A stretch of DNA of 18,577 bases from CAZHFA01 sp964534945 (GCA_964534945.1 CAZHSB010000036.1:1-18577); one strand, 5' to 3'; counted from the stretch's first letter, positions 7,086 through 15,504 are shown. The notes: generated by a model from the sequence alone, not told the origin. Numbers and translations: made by a program.

Positions 7086-7635
7086 TTCTTTCTCTCTTTA
7101 ATATTGCATAATAATATGCATCTGCAAGTTTTCCATCCTTGTCTATTCTTGAATCACGAAGAGTTCCCTCATACTGGAAACCATTTTTAATCATAACTTG
7201 TCTTGAAGCTTCATTTCTTGTATCACATCTTGCAAGAATTTTATTGACTTGAACTTTATCAAATAAATAATCCTTTACAGCACTAAGAGCTTCGGTCATA
7301 ATTCCTTTTCCCCAATACCTTTTACAAACTCCATATCCTATTTCTACACAATCAATACCATCAATAACACGAACAACCTTTATATTTCCTATTACTTTTT
7401 TCTCTTTTTTTAGGACAATTGCCCATCTATAATTTGTTAAATCTTCATAACCTCTTATCCATGAAAGTAAACTTTCTTCAGCTTCTTTTAAATTTTTAGC
7501 GGGAAAATTTGGCAAAAATTCATAATACTCATCATCAGACTGCCAATTATTATATATGTCTTCTAAATCATCTAATTCAAATTGTCTTAAAAATAATCTA
7601 TCAGTCTCGATACCCTGTGTCCCAATATTCTCCAC
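7075..7635 (-). CDS. GNAT N-acetyltransferase, RimJ/RimL type (186 aa)
   Basis: Transfers acetyl from acetyl-CoA to an amino group of an unknown substrate, possibly a ribosomal-protein N-terminus or a small molecule. The family pattern is clear: the opening IETDRLFLRQFELDDLEDIY, then VIGNIKVV, the acetyl-CoA loop IGYGVCKRYWGKGIMTEA, then NKILARCDTRNEASRQVMIK and NGFQYEGTLRDSRIDKDGK. I chose the GTG at 7633-7635 because AAGGAAGG lies just before it and a TTGACA/TAAAAT promoter ends upstream. The in-frame ATG at 7665 would give 196 residues but has no ribosome site and lies inside the -10. It is downstream of the dcw operon but appears separately transcribed. Confidence 0.9.
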   Translation of the reverse strand: MENIGTQGIETDRLFLRQFELDDLEDIYNNWQSDDEYYEFLPNFPAKNLKEAEESLLSWIRGYEDLTNYRWAIVLKKEKKVIGNIKVVRVIDGIDCVEIGYGVCKRYWGKGIMTEALSAVKDYLFDKVQVNKILARCDTRNEASRQVMIKNGFQYEGTLRDSRIDKDGKLADAYYYAILKRERKSK

Positions 7636-7663
7636 GTTACCCTTCCTTAAATACAATATGAAC

Positions 7664-7691
7664 ATTTTATCTATAGAAAAAAATCTGTCAA
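7664..7691 (-). promoter_or_regulatory. Promoter of the GNAT acetyltransferase gene
   Basis: Minus strand: perfect -35 TTGACA (7686-7691), 16 bp spacer, -10 TAAAAT (7664-7669). Transcription would start near 7657, about 22 nt before the GTG start. Confidence 0.6.
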
Positions 7692-7698
7692 AAAATTT

Positions 7699-7911
7699 TT
7701 ACTTTAGAACAGTTAATGCCCATTCTTCTAATTCTGATAATGAATCATCAGAAACAAAATTAAATTCTTCACCACTACTCCATTTTCCCGTTCCTTTAAA
7801 TCCATGATCTAATTTTTCTATGGATACAATTTTTGCATCTTCATCGAATCCTAATGAACCTAAGATAATATCTTCAGCGCGTATTTTTTCAGATAAAAAA
7901 TCATCCGTCAT
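7699..7911 (-). CDS. Small acidic protein, function unknown (70 aa)
   Basis: A compact acidic protein beginning MTDDFLSEKIRAEDI with no signal peptide or membrane segment. It contains GFKGTGKWSSGEEFNFV and ends in a helical SELEEWALTVLK. The ATG (7909-7911) has AAGGA eight bases upstream; a TTG two codons earlier is also possible. It starts 41 bp after the end of ftsW on the same strand, so it is probably the last gene of the dcw operon. Coding is supported by the ribosome site and protein-like composition, but no family is recognised. Confidence 0.65.
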   Translation of the reverse strand: MTDDFLSEKIRAEDIILGSLGFDEDAKIVSIEKLDHGFKGTGKWSSGEEFNFVSDDSLSELEEWALTVLK

Positions 7912-7952
7912 TATCAAATTCCTTACTAAAAAAATTTCTTTGAGAACAAAAT

Positions 7953-9089
7953 TTAAAAATCTTGTTTATATGTGCTTCTTACTACTGCAAGTAATAACCC
8001 AATTGCCATAAAAGTTGCCAATATATTAGAACCTCCAAAACCGATAAATGGGAGAACGAGTCCTTTTGTCGGCAATAACCCCATGACTATTCCAAAATTC
8101 AAAAATGCTGGAAGAACAATAAGAGCCATAATTCCCATAGATAAGGCATATGGAAAAGTTTTATTGGCAACTCTTGATGCAATATTTAAACATCTTAAAA
8201 ACAAAAAGAAAAAAACAAAAATAATGATTATCCCGCCAAAAAATCCCAATTCTTCTGCAATCACAGAAAAAATAAAATCTGTATGAGACGCAGGAAGAAA
8301 ATGTAATTTTTGTTGACCACTTCCTAAACCGACTCCCCAAAAATTTCCGCCTCCAATTGCTATTAAGGATTGAACTAACTGATATGCTTTCCCAGAAACA
8401 TCTTTAAAAGGGAACAGAAAAGCTTCAATTCTTTTCATTCTATAAGAAGATGTGCAAACAAGTAATATAGCTATTGGTAAAATTGCTCCGACTCCAATAA
8501 AAAAATACTTCATCGTTACGCCAACACTTATTGCCATTACAAAAGTAGCACCAACAATAATTGCCAAACTTCCAAAGTCTGGTTGTTGTAAAAAAAGAAA
8601 ACCAATAATTCCAACTAAAATAAGAGGTTTTAAAAGCCCTGTAGTAAAATCTTGGATCTCCGATTCATGGCGAGCATAAAAACCTGCAAGATAGATTATA
8701 AAGAAAATCTTTACAAACTCCCCAGGTTGAAATTTAAGAAATCCCAATCTAACCCAACGCTCAGCTCCTCCTGCACCACTTTTAATGCCGGGGATCATTG
8801 GCAAAATAAGTAAAAATATCGATATAAATAACATGTAATGAGAATACTTATATAAATTCTTTATTTTTAATAATGAGAAAATAATCATCATCAAAAAGCC
8901 TACAATTGCTGCGGCAATTTGCTTGCCTACAAAATAGTATTCAGTACCATAATCTTTTCCTGCCACGACTGCTGTCGTAGAATAAATCATCAAAAGCCCA
9001 AAAGAGGTTATAACTATAACAAGCAATACTAAAATAGGATCTAACAAGATTGGAATTTTTGCCAATGTAACTTTATTATTTGAGCTCAT
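7953..9089 (-). CDS. ftsW: Septal peptidoglycan polymerase FtsW (SEDS family, 378 aa)
   Basis: A lipid II polymerase of the SEDS family that works with FtsI at the division septum in the inner membrane. About ten membrane segments are visible. Family signatures are ERWVRLGFLKFQPGEFVK (110-127), QQPDFGS (168-174), GVGLGSGQQKLHFLPASHTD (252-271) and FSVIAEELGF (274-283). D271 in the HTDF motif corresponds to the catalytic aspartate of the family. The end, LPTKGLVLPFIGFGGSNIL, has GFGGS where GYGGS or SYGGS is common. Length is normal. FtsW rather than RodA is inferred from its position in the mraZ-ftsI-murE-mraY cluster. The ATG is 13 bp from the end of mraY, and AGGA overlaps that gene's stop. 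Confidence 0.93.
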   Translation of the reverse strand: MSSNNKVTLAKIPILLDPILVLLVIVITSFGLLMIYSTTAVVAGKDYGTEYYFVGKQIAAAIVGFLMMIIFSLLKIKNLYKYSHYMLFISIFLLILPMIPGIKSGAGGAERWVRLGFLKFQPGEFVKIFFIIYLAGFYARHESEIQDFTTGLLKPLILVGIIGFLFLQQPDFGSLAIIVGATFVMAISVGVTMKYFFIGVGAILPIAILLVCTSSYRMKRIEAFLFPFKDVSGKAYQLVQSLIAIGGGNFWGVGLGSGQQKLHFLPASHTDFIFSVIAEELGFFGGIIIIFVFFFLFLRCLNIASRVANKTFPYALSMGIMALIVLPAFLNFGIVMGLLPTKGLVLPFIGFGGSNILATFMAIGLLLAVVRSTYKQDF

Positions 9090-9102
9090 ATAAAAATTTT
9101 TC

Positions 9103-10182
9103 CTATCTTAACTTTAAGGTGGCTAATGAAATAACCGCCAACACTATTGATACAATCCAAAATCTAACTATAACTTTCGGCTCCGAAAGCCCTTTTAATT
9201 CAAAATGATGGTGAATCGGCGCCATTTTAAAAATTCTTTTTCCTCCACTTAATTTAAAATAATAAACTTGCAAAATTACAGATAATGCCTCTACAACAAA
9301 TACACCTCCTGCGATGACTAATAAAAGTTCCTGTTTTACCAAGACCGCAACAGCGCCTAAAAAAGCACCCAATGACAACGAACCTAAATCTCCCATAAAA
9401 ACAGTCGCAGGAAAAGTATTATACCATAAAAATCCAAGCCCTGTTGCTAATAATGCCATAAGCAAAATACTTAACTCTCCTACAGATGGAAGATAAAAAA
9501 CAGATAAATATTCAGCAAGTTTAACGTGACCTGCGACATAAGTTAAAATAACATACAATAAAGCTACCGTCATAATTGGACCTATCGCAAGGCCATCTAA
9601 ACCATCTGTAAGATTTACGGCATTTGATGTGCCAACGATAACCAATGCAACAAATGGAATAAAGAACCAACCAAGGTCTATTGAAAAATTTTTCAAAAAT
9701 GGAAAATTTAATGTTGTTGGAAAATCATTTATTAAAAGGATAGACGCAAAAATTACTGCAATTAGTGTTTGCCAAAAAATTTTCATTTTTCCAGGAATAC
9801 CTTTTGTGTTTTGCTTTGTAACTTTTCTCCAATCATCTACAAATCCTAAAATTGCATATGATATTAAAACGAAAATTACTAATATCACATTCAAATTTGT
9901 AATATCCGTAAAAAGAAGCATTGAACAAATAATGGCAATAATTATAGAAAGCCCTCCCATTGTAGGAGTTCCCGTCTTGGCCAAGTGGCTCTCTGGACCA
10001 TTTTGCCTAATTGGTTGTCCCTTTACGCCTTGATTTTTTAACCAAGATATAAGACGTGGCTGTAAAAAAAGCACAAGGAAAAAAGAAAAAACAAAAGCAG
10101 ACATTGCCTTAAAACTTTGATACTTAAAAACATTAAAAAATGAACACTGTGTATGAAAAGTATAAAGCCAATTATATAACAT
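9103..10182 (-). CDS. mraY: Phospho-N-acetylmuramoyl-pentapeptide transferase MraY (359 aa)
   Basis: Moves phospho-MurNAc-pentapeptide from UDP onto undecaprenyl phosphate to make lipid I, in the inner membrane. Signatures: KTGTPTMGG (69-77), the aspartate pair D116-D117 in GFVDDWRKVTKQNTKG, NAVNLTDGLDGLA (187-199), FMGDLGSLSLG with D265, and MAPIHHHFELKG with H324-H326. About ten membrane segments. The length matches the E. coli protein (360). The N-terminus and HHHFELKG tail are typical of the proteobacterial type. ATG at 10180-10182, with AAGG about 10 bases upstream; 27 bp from murE. Confidence 0.97.
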   Translation of the reverse strand: MLYNWLYTFHTQCSFFNVFKYQSFKAMSAFVFSFFLVLFLQPRLISWLKNQGVKGQPIRQNGPESHLAKTGTPTMGGLSIIIAIICSMLLFTDITNLNVILVIFVLISYAILGFVDDWRKVTKQNTKGIPGKMKIFWQTLIAVIFASILLINDFPTTLNFPFLKNFSIDLGWFFIPFVALVIVGTSNAVNLTDGLDGLAIGPIMTVALLYVILTYVAGHVKLAEYLSVFYLPSVGELSILLMALLATGLGFLWYNTFPATVFMGDLGSLSLGAFLGAVAVLVKQELLLVIAGGVFVVEALSVILQVYYFKLSGGKRIFKMAPIHHHFELKGLSEPKVIVRFWIVSIVLAVISLATLKLR

Positions 10183-10209
10183 ATCTAAAATGCCTTTTAA
10201 CCTAAAAAA

Positions 10210-11691
10210 CTACATCGTCGCTAATATTTCTTCGACCGTTTCTTTATCAGAATAATGAACTTTTTCATGACCAAAAATCTGATAAGTTTCATGCCCTTTT
10301 CCCGCAAGCAAAATAACATCTCCCTCTTTTGCTTGATTTAAGACTTCAAATGTAGCAATTTTTCTATCTGCTTCCATGATATCAGGACTATCATAACCTT
10401 CAAGCATATCTGATAATATTTGATTAGGATCTTCAGTTCGTGGATTATCCATTGTCATTACAACTTTATCTGCTAGTTCACTAACAACTTTCGCCATTTT
10501 AGGTCTCTTCGTCCTATCTCTGTCGCCTCCACAACCAAAAATACACCAAAGCTTACTATCTCCTTTTACAATTTCTCTTAAAGTAGTAAGAACGTTTTTT
10601 AATGCATCATCAGTGTGAGCATAATCTACATAAATTCCAAAATGATTATTAACTACAGGTTCTAATCTACCTGGAACCATCGAAACACTAGGGAATAACT
10701 CAACAAACTTCTGCGGATTCTTTGTCCTTGCAACAAAAGCACCAAATGCGGCAGAAATATTATATGCGTTAAATTTTCCTATAAATTTTGATTCAATAAT
10801 ATATTCTATCCCCTCAAAGGATATTGTAAGAACACTTCCTTTTATATCTTGTTTGAAATCTTTAATATAAATATCAGAATTTTTTTCAAAACCATAACTA
10901 AAAAGGTTTAATCCTTTATTTTGTAAATATTCAAATAATCTTCTTCCATATGGACAATCTATATTTATTATGGCGCTTTTATTTTTTTTAGGACTCTGCA
11001 CTAATAAATCAAAAAATCTTACCTTCGCCTTAAAATATTCTTCCATAGTTTTATGGTAATCTAAATGATCTTGCGTAAGATTAGTAAATATTCCCGCATT
11101 ATACTCTAAATAATCGCCCCTACATTGAGTTCCACCTTGAGATGTATATTCAAGAACAGCATAAGAAACGTTATTATCAACAGCTTTTTCTAATATTCCT
11201 TGAATCGTTAATGGATCTGGCATTCCAGTTTGGAATTCTTGGTTTATTAAATTTTCACTATATGCCCCAAGAGTTCCCAATCTTAAAGTTTTTTCGGAAA
11301 GTAATGAATAAATATTTTGTAAGATCCAATTTGTTGTAGTCTTACCATTTGTGCCTGTAACACCATCTAAATAAAGTTTTGAAGATGGATTTCCAAAAAA
11401 TACATTTGCAATTTTTGCCAAAGCTTCTCTAGAGTTTTTAACAACAATACCAACTCTTCCTGATAAATATTTTTCGTCTTCACATAAAACTGCGATTGCA
11501 CCTTTTGAGAAAGCATCATCTATATATTTATGCCCATCAACCTCAAACCCCTTTATCGCGACAAACAATGTTCCATCTTTTATATCACGACTTGAAAAAC
11601 TGATATAATCTATTCTCAAATTATCACTATAATTAAAAAGCATTCCACCGACTATGCTTTCTATATCTTTAATCATTATAGGCTGACTCAT
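10210..11691 (-). CDS. murE: UDP-MurNAc-tripeptide synthetase MurE, meso-DAP type (493 aa)
   Basis: Adds the third amino acid to UDP-MurNAc-L-Ala-D-Glu with ATP. The ATP loop is G113-TNGKTT; the centre has NLTQDHLDYH and a lysine likely to be carbamylated (K224 in YFKAKVRFF). The C-terminal substrate loop reads D415-N-P-R418, the DNPR motif that selects meso-diaminopimelate (lysine enzymes differ here). The usual EVSSH element is EYTSQ. Length is normal for the family. ATG (11689-11691) has AGGG eight bases upstream, and the gene is 22 bp after ftsI. In most dcw clusters murF follows; here mraY follows directly. Confidence 0.96.
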   Translation of the reverse strand: MSQPIMIKDIESIVGGMLFNYSDNLRIDYISFSSRDIKDGTLFVAIKGFEVDGHKYIDDAFSKGAIAVLCEDEKYLSGRVGIVVKNSREALAKIANVFFGNPSSKLYLDGVTGTNGKTTTNWILQNIYSLLSEKTLRLGTLGAYSENLINQEFQTGMPDPLTIQGILEKAVDNNVSYAVLEYTSQGGTQCRGDYLEYNAGIFTNLTQDHLDYHKTMEEYFKAKVRFFDLLVQSPKKNKSAIINIDCPYGRRLFEYLQNKGLNLFSYGFEKNSDIYIKDFKQDIKGSVLTISFEGIEYIIESKFIGKFNAYNISAAFGAFVARTKNPQKFVELFPSVSMVPGRLEPVVNNHFGIYVDYAHTDDALKNVLTTLREIVKGDSKLWCIFGCGGDRDRTKRPKMAKVVSELADKVVMTMDNPRTEDPNQILSDMLEGYDSPDIMEADRKIATFEVLNQAKEGDVILLAGKGHETYQIFGHEKVHYSDKETVEEILATM

Positions 11692-11713
11692 AACAATACC
11701 CTTTAAAATATTT

Positions 11714-13456
11714 TTAATTTAATAACTTTTTACTTTCCAAACGCATCATTGTGCGTTGCATTATGTCTTTAAACACTGGTCCTGCCAACGCCCCACCATA
11801 AATACTATCTGAATGCGCTTCATCAACACTTACTATAAGCAATGGCATAATTGGGATATCCAAAGGAACGGTATCAACAAAGCCCACAAAAGAAGCAATA
11901 TATTTTCCTTCCGCATATCCTCGTCCATTTTCTTTGGCCTTTTGTGCTGTTCCAGTTTTTCCTCCAACAGTATAGCCATCAACACGTGCTCTTTTTCCAG
12001 TTCCGTATGATGCAGAAACAACATCAATTAAAACATCTTTCATAAAATTGGCAGTCTTTTCTGAAACAATTCTTTCTTTTTTTATCGGTTTTGATTTTAG
12101 TAATCTAAGGTCAACCAAAAAGCCTTGATTTACATAAGATGCCAACGCTCTTAAAATTTGCAATGATGTTACAGCAACACCTTGTCCAAAAGAATGCGTT
12201 GCAACATCAACTTTTGCCCATTTAGAATAATGACGAAAGATTCCTGGCGTTTCTCCTGGGAAATCTAGCTTAACTACTTTTCCGATACCATAAGCCGATA
12301 AAGATTTATAAAGTTTTTCCTTTCCAAGTCTATCTGCTATTTTTGTCATTCCGATATTCGATGATTTTATTACCACGTCTCTAAAAGACAAAACACCTGA
12401 AGGATGAGAATCTTTTATTATCTTTCCTCCGTATGAATATCTTCCAAGCTCACAATCGAACATATCATTCTCGTTCGCGGCCTTAAATTCATATGCTATA
12501 GAAGCTACTATTGGTTTAAAAATTGATCCCGGTTCAAAAACTGTTTCTATAACTAAATTTTTTAAATCTTTTTGAGATGTCGAACTAGGGTTGTTAAAAT
12601 TAATTCCAGGGCTTTGACTCATAGCCAAAATATCCCCCGTGTAAGCATCAATCATAGTTGCAATAACAGCTTTAGCATTGAGGTTTTCTCTTGCCTTTTC
12701 TACTTCTTCATCAACAATTAATTGTATATCTGCATCGATTGTAAGATTAATATCTTCTCCCTTTAAAACTTCAAATGAATCAGTATTTGTCGTTTTGATT
12801 GTTTTTCCTAATGCATCTTTTGTTATTATTTCTTTTTTTGCTTTTCCGCGAAGTTTTTTGTCAAATACCGCCTCAAGCCCAGAAAGGCCAACCTCATCTA
12901 ATCCTACTTTTCCAATAAGAGTGCTCGCAGCTTTTGAATATGGGTAAATTCTCTTAAACTCTTTTTCTGTTTGAATTGCAGGATCTTTAAGATTTGTTAT
13001 TTTCTCTGCAATATCACGAGATGTTTTTCTTTTTATCCAAACAAATGGCATCTTAGTATTAAATTTATTTAAAATTTCTTCTTTAGGCATTGATAAAATT
13101 TTTGATAATGTTTGAGCCGCTTTTTCCTTATCTTTTAGCTTTTGAGGGTGGACAAAAACCGATGGCGCTTCGACTGATAAAGCCATAATTTTTCCATCTC
13201 GATCATAAATATTTCCCCTTTCTGATGATCTGCTTATTTTTTTGAAATGTTGTCCTGCGCCCCTATCTTTTAAATTATATGCTCCATAAATTTGTAAATA
13301 ATAAAGTCGCCACACTAATACAAAAGCCCAAATTGACATGAAGAAAACTAGCCAATATCTGCGTGACTTTCTTATATTTTCAAAAATCTCCTCTTGATAA
13401 CGTTTTCTATCATTTTTTATACCAATACCATTTGTCTTAATATTTTTAGGCGACAT
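11714..13456 (-). CDS. ftsI: Septal transpeptidase FtsI / PBP3 (580 aa)
   Basis: A class B penicillin-binding protein that cross-links septal peptidoglycan with FtsW. A cytoplasmic, basic N-terminus (1-33) is followed by one membrane segment (about 34-56), the pedestal domain with RGNIYDRDGKIMALS (80-94) and the transpeptidase domain. Active-site motifs: S311-I-F-K314 (nucleophile Ser311), S365-S-N367, K500-T-G502. The SxxK motif has Ile where Thr is more usual. There are no PASTA repeats. ATG at 13454-13456 lies 12 bp after ftsL; the only ribosome-like GGAG is inside the end of ftsL about 18 bases away, so translation may be coupled. Confidence 0.96.
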   Translation of the reverse strand: MSPKNIKTNGIGIKNDRKRYQEEIFENIRKSRRYWLVFFMSIWAFVLVWRLYYLQIYGAYNLKDRGAGQHFKKISRSSERGNIYDRDGKIMALSVEAPSVFVHPQKLKDKEKAAQTLSKILSMPKEEILNKFNTKMPFVWIKRKTSRDIAEKITNLKDPAIQTEKEFKRIYPYSKAASTLIGKVGLDEVGLSGLEAVFDKKLRGKAKKEIITKDALGKTIKTTNTDSFEVLKGEDINLTIDADIQLIVDEEVEKARENLNAKAVIATMIDAYTGDILAMSQSPGINFNNPSSTSQKDLKNLVIETVFEPGSIFKPIVASIAYEFKAANENDMFDCELGRYSYGGKIIKDSHPSGVLSFRDVVIKSSNIGMTKIADRLGKEKLYKSLSAYGIGKVVKLDFPGETPGIFRHYSKWAKVDVATHSFGQGVAVTSLQILRALASYVNQGFLVDLRLLKSKPIKKERIVSEKTANFMKDVLIDVVSASYGTGKRARVDGYTVGGKTGTAQKAKENGRGYAEGKYIASFVGFVDTVPLDIPIMPLLIVSVDEAHSDSIYGGALAGPVFKDIMQRTMMRLESKKLLN

Positions 13457-13468
13457 ATTTTAAACGTA

Positions 13469-13783
13469 CTAATACTCCAAAGTAAAAATTTGTGATTTTG
13501 ATTCTTGTGAGAACCCCAAACGCTTACTAGCGATATCCATCAAATTATCATATCTTTCAACTACGGATAATTGCATTGCTAAATCTTTTTTTATTGTATT
13601 GTATTCTTCTGTCTTATTTTGTGCCGCAGCAATATTATAACCAAGAGAAATTTTTTCAGATCTAATCCACACATGAAAAATCAATACCGACATCAAGAAG
13701 AAACTCGCAAGAATCGTAAGTCTATTGCTTACAGTTTTTACTTTTTTTACATAGACAGATTGATAATCAAGACAAACAGCCAT
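13469..13783 (-). CDS. ftsL: FtsL-like cell division protein (104 aa)
   Basis: A short bitopic membrane protein: a cytoplasmic N-terminus, one membrane segment (about 22-41, LTILASFFLMSVLIFHVWI) and a periplasmic helical part (EKISLGYNIAAAQNKTEEY to NLMDIASKRLGF) that should form a coiled coil. In the divisome FtsL joins FtsB and activates FtsW-FtsI. FtsL proteins share little sequence; the call rests on size, topology and its position between rsmH and ftsI. ATG (13781-13783) has AGGAG nine bases upstream; 27 bp after rsmH. Confidence 0.82.
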   Translation of the reverse strand: MAVCLDYQSVYVKKVKTVSNRLTILASFFLMSVLIFHVWIRSEKISLGYNIAAAQNKTEEYNTIKKDLAMQLSVVERYDNLMDIASKRLGFSQESKSQIFTLEY

Positions 13784-13810
13784 TTTCTTATTCTCCTAAA
13801 AACTCTATTT

Positions 13811-14731
13811 CTAAAAAAACTCAAAAACCCTCATCAAAGAACTTCGAGATGCAGGATTTTTTTCTATCTCCTGTTCTAAAGGCATCACTGCCTTCTTTGT
13901 TATAAGTGTTCCTTTACTCTTGTTTTCAAATGTTGCAAATTGTAATCTTTGCAAAACATCATCTCCTCGTTGCCAACTTCTCATTGTGGAAGTAACTATT
14001 TTATCTTCCAAAGAATGAAAACTTATTACCACCAATCTTCCCGATGGCTTTATTATATCGGGAATAGATTCGAGCAATGTTTTTATTTCTTCAAACTCAC
14101 CATTAACAGCTATTCTTATTGCTTGAAACGTCACGGTCGCAGGATTTGTTTTTTTATTTTTAAAAAATTTATACGTTGCCGACTTTATAATTTCTGCAAG
14201 ACTTTTTGCCGAATTGATTGGTCTATTTTTTATAATAGCCTTTACAATCGCGCTTGCTTCTTTGCCGACTCCACCTTTTTTTAATATAACAAAAAGTTCC
14301 TTATACTCCGTTTCATTTACAACAGAATATGCTGTAAGCTTTGCACTTTGATTCATTCTCATATCTAGGGAACTTTCATCATTAAAAGAAAATCCTCTTT
14401 CTTCTTTTAATTGATCTGTTGAAAGTCCAAGATCAACGAGAACTCCATCAAATTTTTTATTTTCAAAAAGCGAAGAAACTTTTGAAAATTCTGTGTTATA
14501 AAAAAACACTCTATCTTTTTCGCTTTTTAAAAATTCTTCTGCCCGTTCTATTGCAAAAACATCTCTGTCTATTGCAAAAACTTTATTGTCTTTGTTCGCA
14601 TCAAGGATTGCCTTTGTATGACCTGCACCTCCCAATGTGCAATCTAAAAAAGTTCCTCCGAGTGATGCTTTTAAATACTCTAAAGCCTCTTTTTTCATCA
14701 CAGATATGTGTGATGTCTTTTCAAGCTTCAC
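13811..14731 (-). CDS. rsmH: 16S rRNA (cytosine-1402-N4)-methyltransferase RsmH (306 aa)
   Basis: Methylates N4 of C1402 in 16S rRNA using S-adenosylmethionine. The SAM loop is D30-CTLGGAGHT, followed by DGVLVDLGLSTDQL, RGFSFNDESSLDMRM, ATVTFQAIRIAVNGE and GRLVVISFHSLEDKIV, all typical of MraW/RsmH. Length is as expected. The start is GTG (14729-14731), directly next to the TAA of mraZ with no bases between; the conserved His8 of HISVMKKEAL lies upstream of the first ATG, so the GTG must be the start. AAGG about 11 bases upstream lies inside mraZ, indicating coupled translation. Confidence 0.97.
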   Translation of the reverse strand: MKLEKTSHISVMKKEALEYLKASLGGTFLDCTLGGAGHTKAILDANKDNKVFAIDRDVFAIERAEEFLKSEKDRVFFYNTEFSKVSSLFENKKFDGVLVDLGLSTDQLKEERGFSFNDESSLDMRMNQSAKLTAYSVVNETEYKELFVILKKGGVGKEASAIVKAIIKNRPINSAKSLAEIIKSATYKFFKNKKTNPATVTFQAIRIAVNGEFEEIKTLLESIPDIIKPSGRLVVISFHSLEDKIVTSTMRSWQRGDDVLQRLQFATFENKSKGTLITKKAVMPLEQEIEKNPASRSSLMRVFEFF

Positions 14732-15271
14732 TTAAATATCAACCTTAGCAAACAGATCAGGATTTTCTAAAAGTGCCTGCTCTGCTTCATTAAATACATA
14801 ATCCCAAACTCTACTATCCCAAACGCGAAACCCATGTATTGATGATGTAAACGTCACATCTTTTGTAATTCCTGCATAGTTTCTAAGATATTCTGGAATT
14901 AATATTCTTCCGCTTTTATCAATCTGACATTCAGAAGCTCTACTTAAATAAAAATTTTCCAAGCGTTGCAATGTTGAATCGAATCTACTTTTAGCTCTTA
15001 ATTTCTTTTCAAACTCAATCCATGAAGAAAGGGAAAAACCCTCTAAACATCTAGAGCCTTCACTTATGTAGTTTGTAATGACAACACTTGATTCATTAGA
15101 TGCCAAGAGAACTCTTCTATAATCTGCTGGAAGATTCACTCTAAACTTTGCATCTATTGCATGAGTAAAATTTCCGTGAAAAGATAAATCTCCGCTAAAC
15201 TGTCCTTGTGAAACATCATCTTTTATTTCTTCATTTATCAAATTTTCATCATTTAATGATTTATCTACCAT
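14732..15271 (-). CDS. mraZ: Transcriptional regulator MraZ with N-terminal extension (179 aa)
   Basis: MraZ is a DNA-binding protein of the AbrB-like fold that represses its own dcw operon. Two MraZ repeats are visible, each with the D-x-x-x-R signature: D40-AKF-R44 and D118-KSG-R122. The first repeat has Phe where Gly is typical. Before the usual start (FHGNFTHAIDAK, residue 31 onward) there are about 30 extra, acidic residues beginning MVDKSLNDENLINEEIKDD; MraZ is normally about 140-150 residues. No internal ATG, GTG or TTG fits a shorter form, but no good ribosome site precedes the ATG at 15269-15271. Its operator lies at 15339-15363. Confidence 0.93.
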   Translation of the reverse strand: MVDKSLNDENLINEEIKDDVSQGQFSGDLSFHGNFTHAIDAKFRVNLPADYRRVLLASNESSVVITNYISEGSRCLEGFSLSSWIEFEKKLRAKSRFDSTLQRLENFYLSRASECQIDKSGRILIPEYLRNYAGITKDVTFTSSIHGFRVWDSRVWDYVFNEAEQALLENPDLFAKVDI

Positions 15272-15338
15272 TTTGATTTGCTAATTTAATAAAAAATTTA
15301 ATATGTTACATGTTTTAAATTTGCACAAAAAAATTTAT

Positions 15339-15363
15339 CCCACTTTTCCCCACAATAACCCAC
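15339..15363 (-). promoter_or_regulatory. MraZ operator: three phased boxes
   Basis: On the + strand CCCAC occurs at 15339-15343, 15349-15353 and 15359-15363, exactly every 10 bp (GTGGG-N5-GTGGG-N5-GTGGG on the minus strand). MraZ is known to bind direct repeats of a TGGG core spaced by 10 bp upstream of mraZ. The boxes sit just downstream of the predicted transcription start, so binding would block the promoter. Confidence 0.85.
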
Positions 15364-15375
15364 CAATAGTATGGA

Positions 15376-15404
15376 AAGATACAAGTTTTTTTTATATTGG
15401 TCAA
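15376..15404 (-). promoter_or_regulatory. dcw operon promoter (PmraZ)
   Basis: Minus strand: -35 TTGACC (15399-15404), 17 bp spacer, -10 TATCTT (15376-15381). The start would be near 15369, six bases before the first MraZ box, leaving a leader of about 98 nt. Confidence 0.65.
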
Positions 15405-15448
15405 GTAAAAAAAACTATTTATCTAAAAAAAACGCAAATAAATTTAGG

Positions 15449-15476
15449 TTGACAAAATTACTAAAAAATATTTAAT
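15449..15476 (+). promoter_or_regulatory. Promoter of the 15603 secreted-protein gene
   Basis: Perfect -35 TTGACA (15449-15454), 16 bp spacer, -10 TTTAAT (15471-15476). It points away from the dcw promoter and gives a leader of about 120 nt. Confidence 0.65.
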
Positions 15477-15504
15477 GTAGAACGTGGTTGTTTGAGCAAT
15501 AAAT

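Noticed and set aside
13619..14748. Several + strand ORFs of 86-111 codons opposite ftsL and rsmH
   Set aside because: They lie entirely opposite well-supported conserved genes, with no ribosome sites or recognisable protein features.
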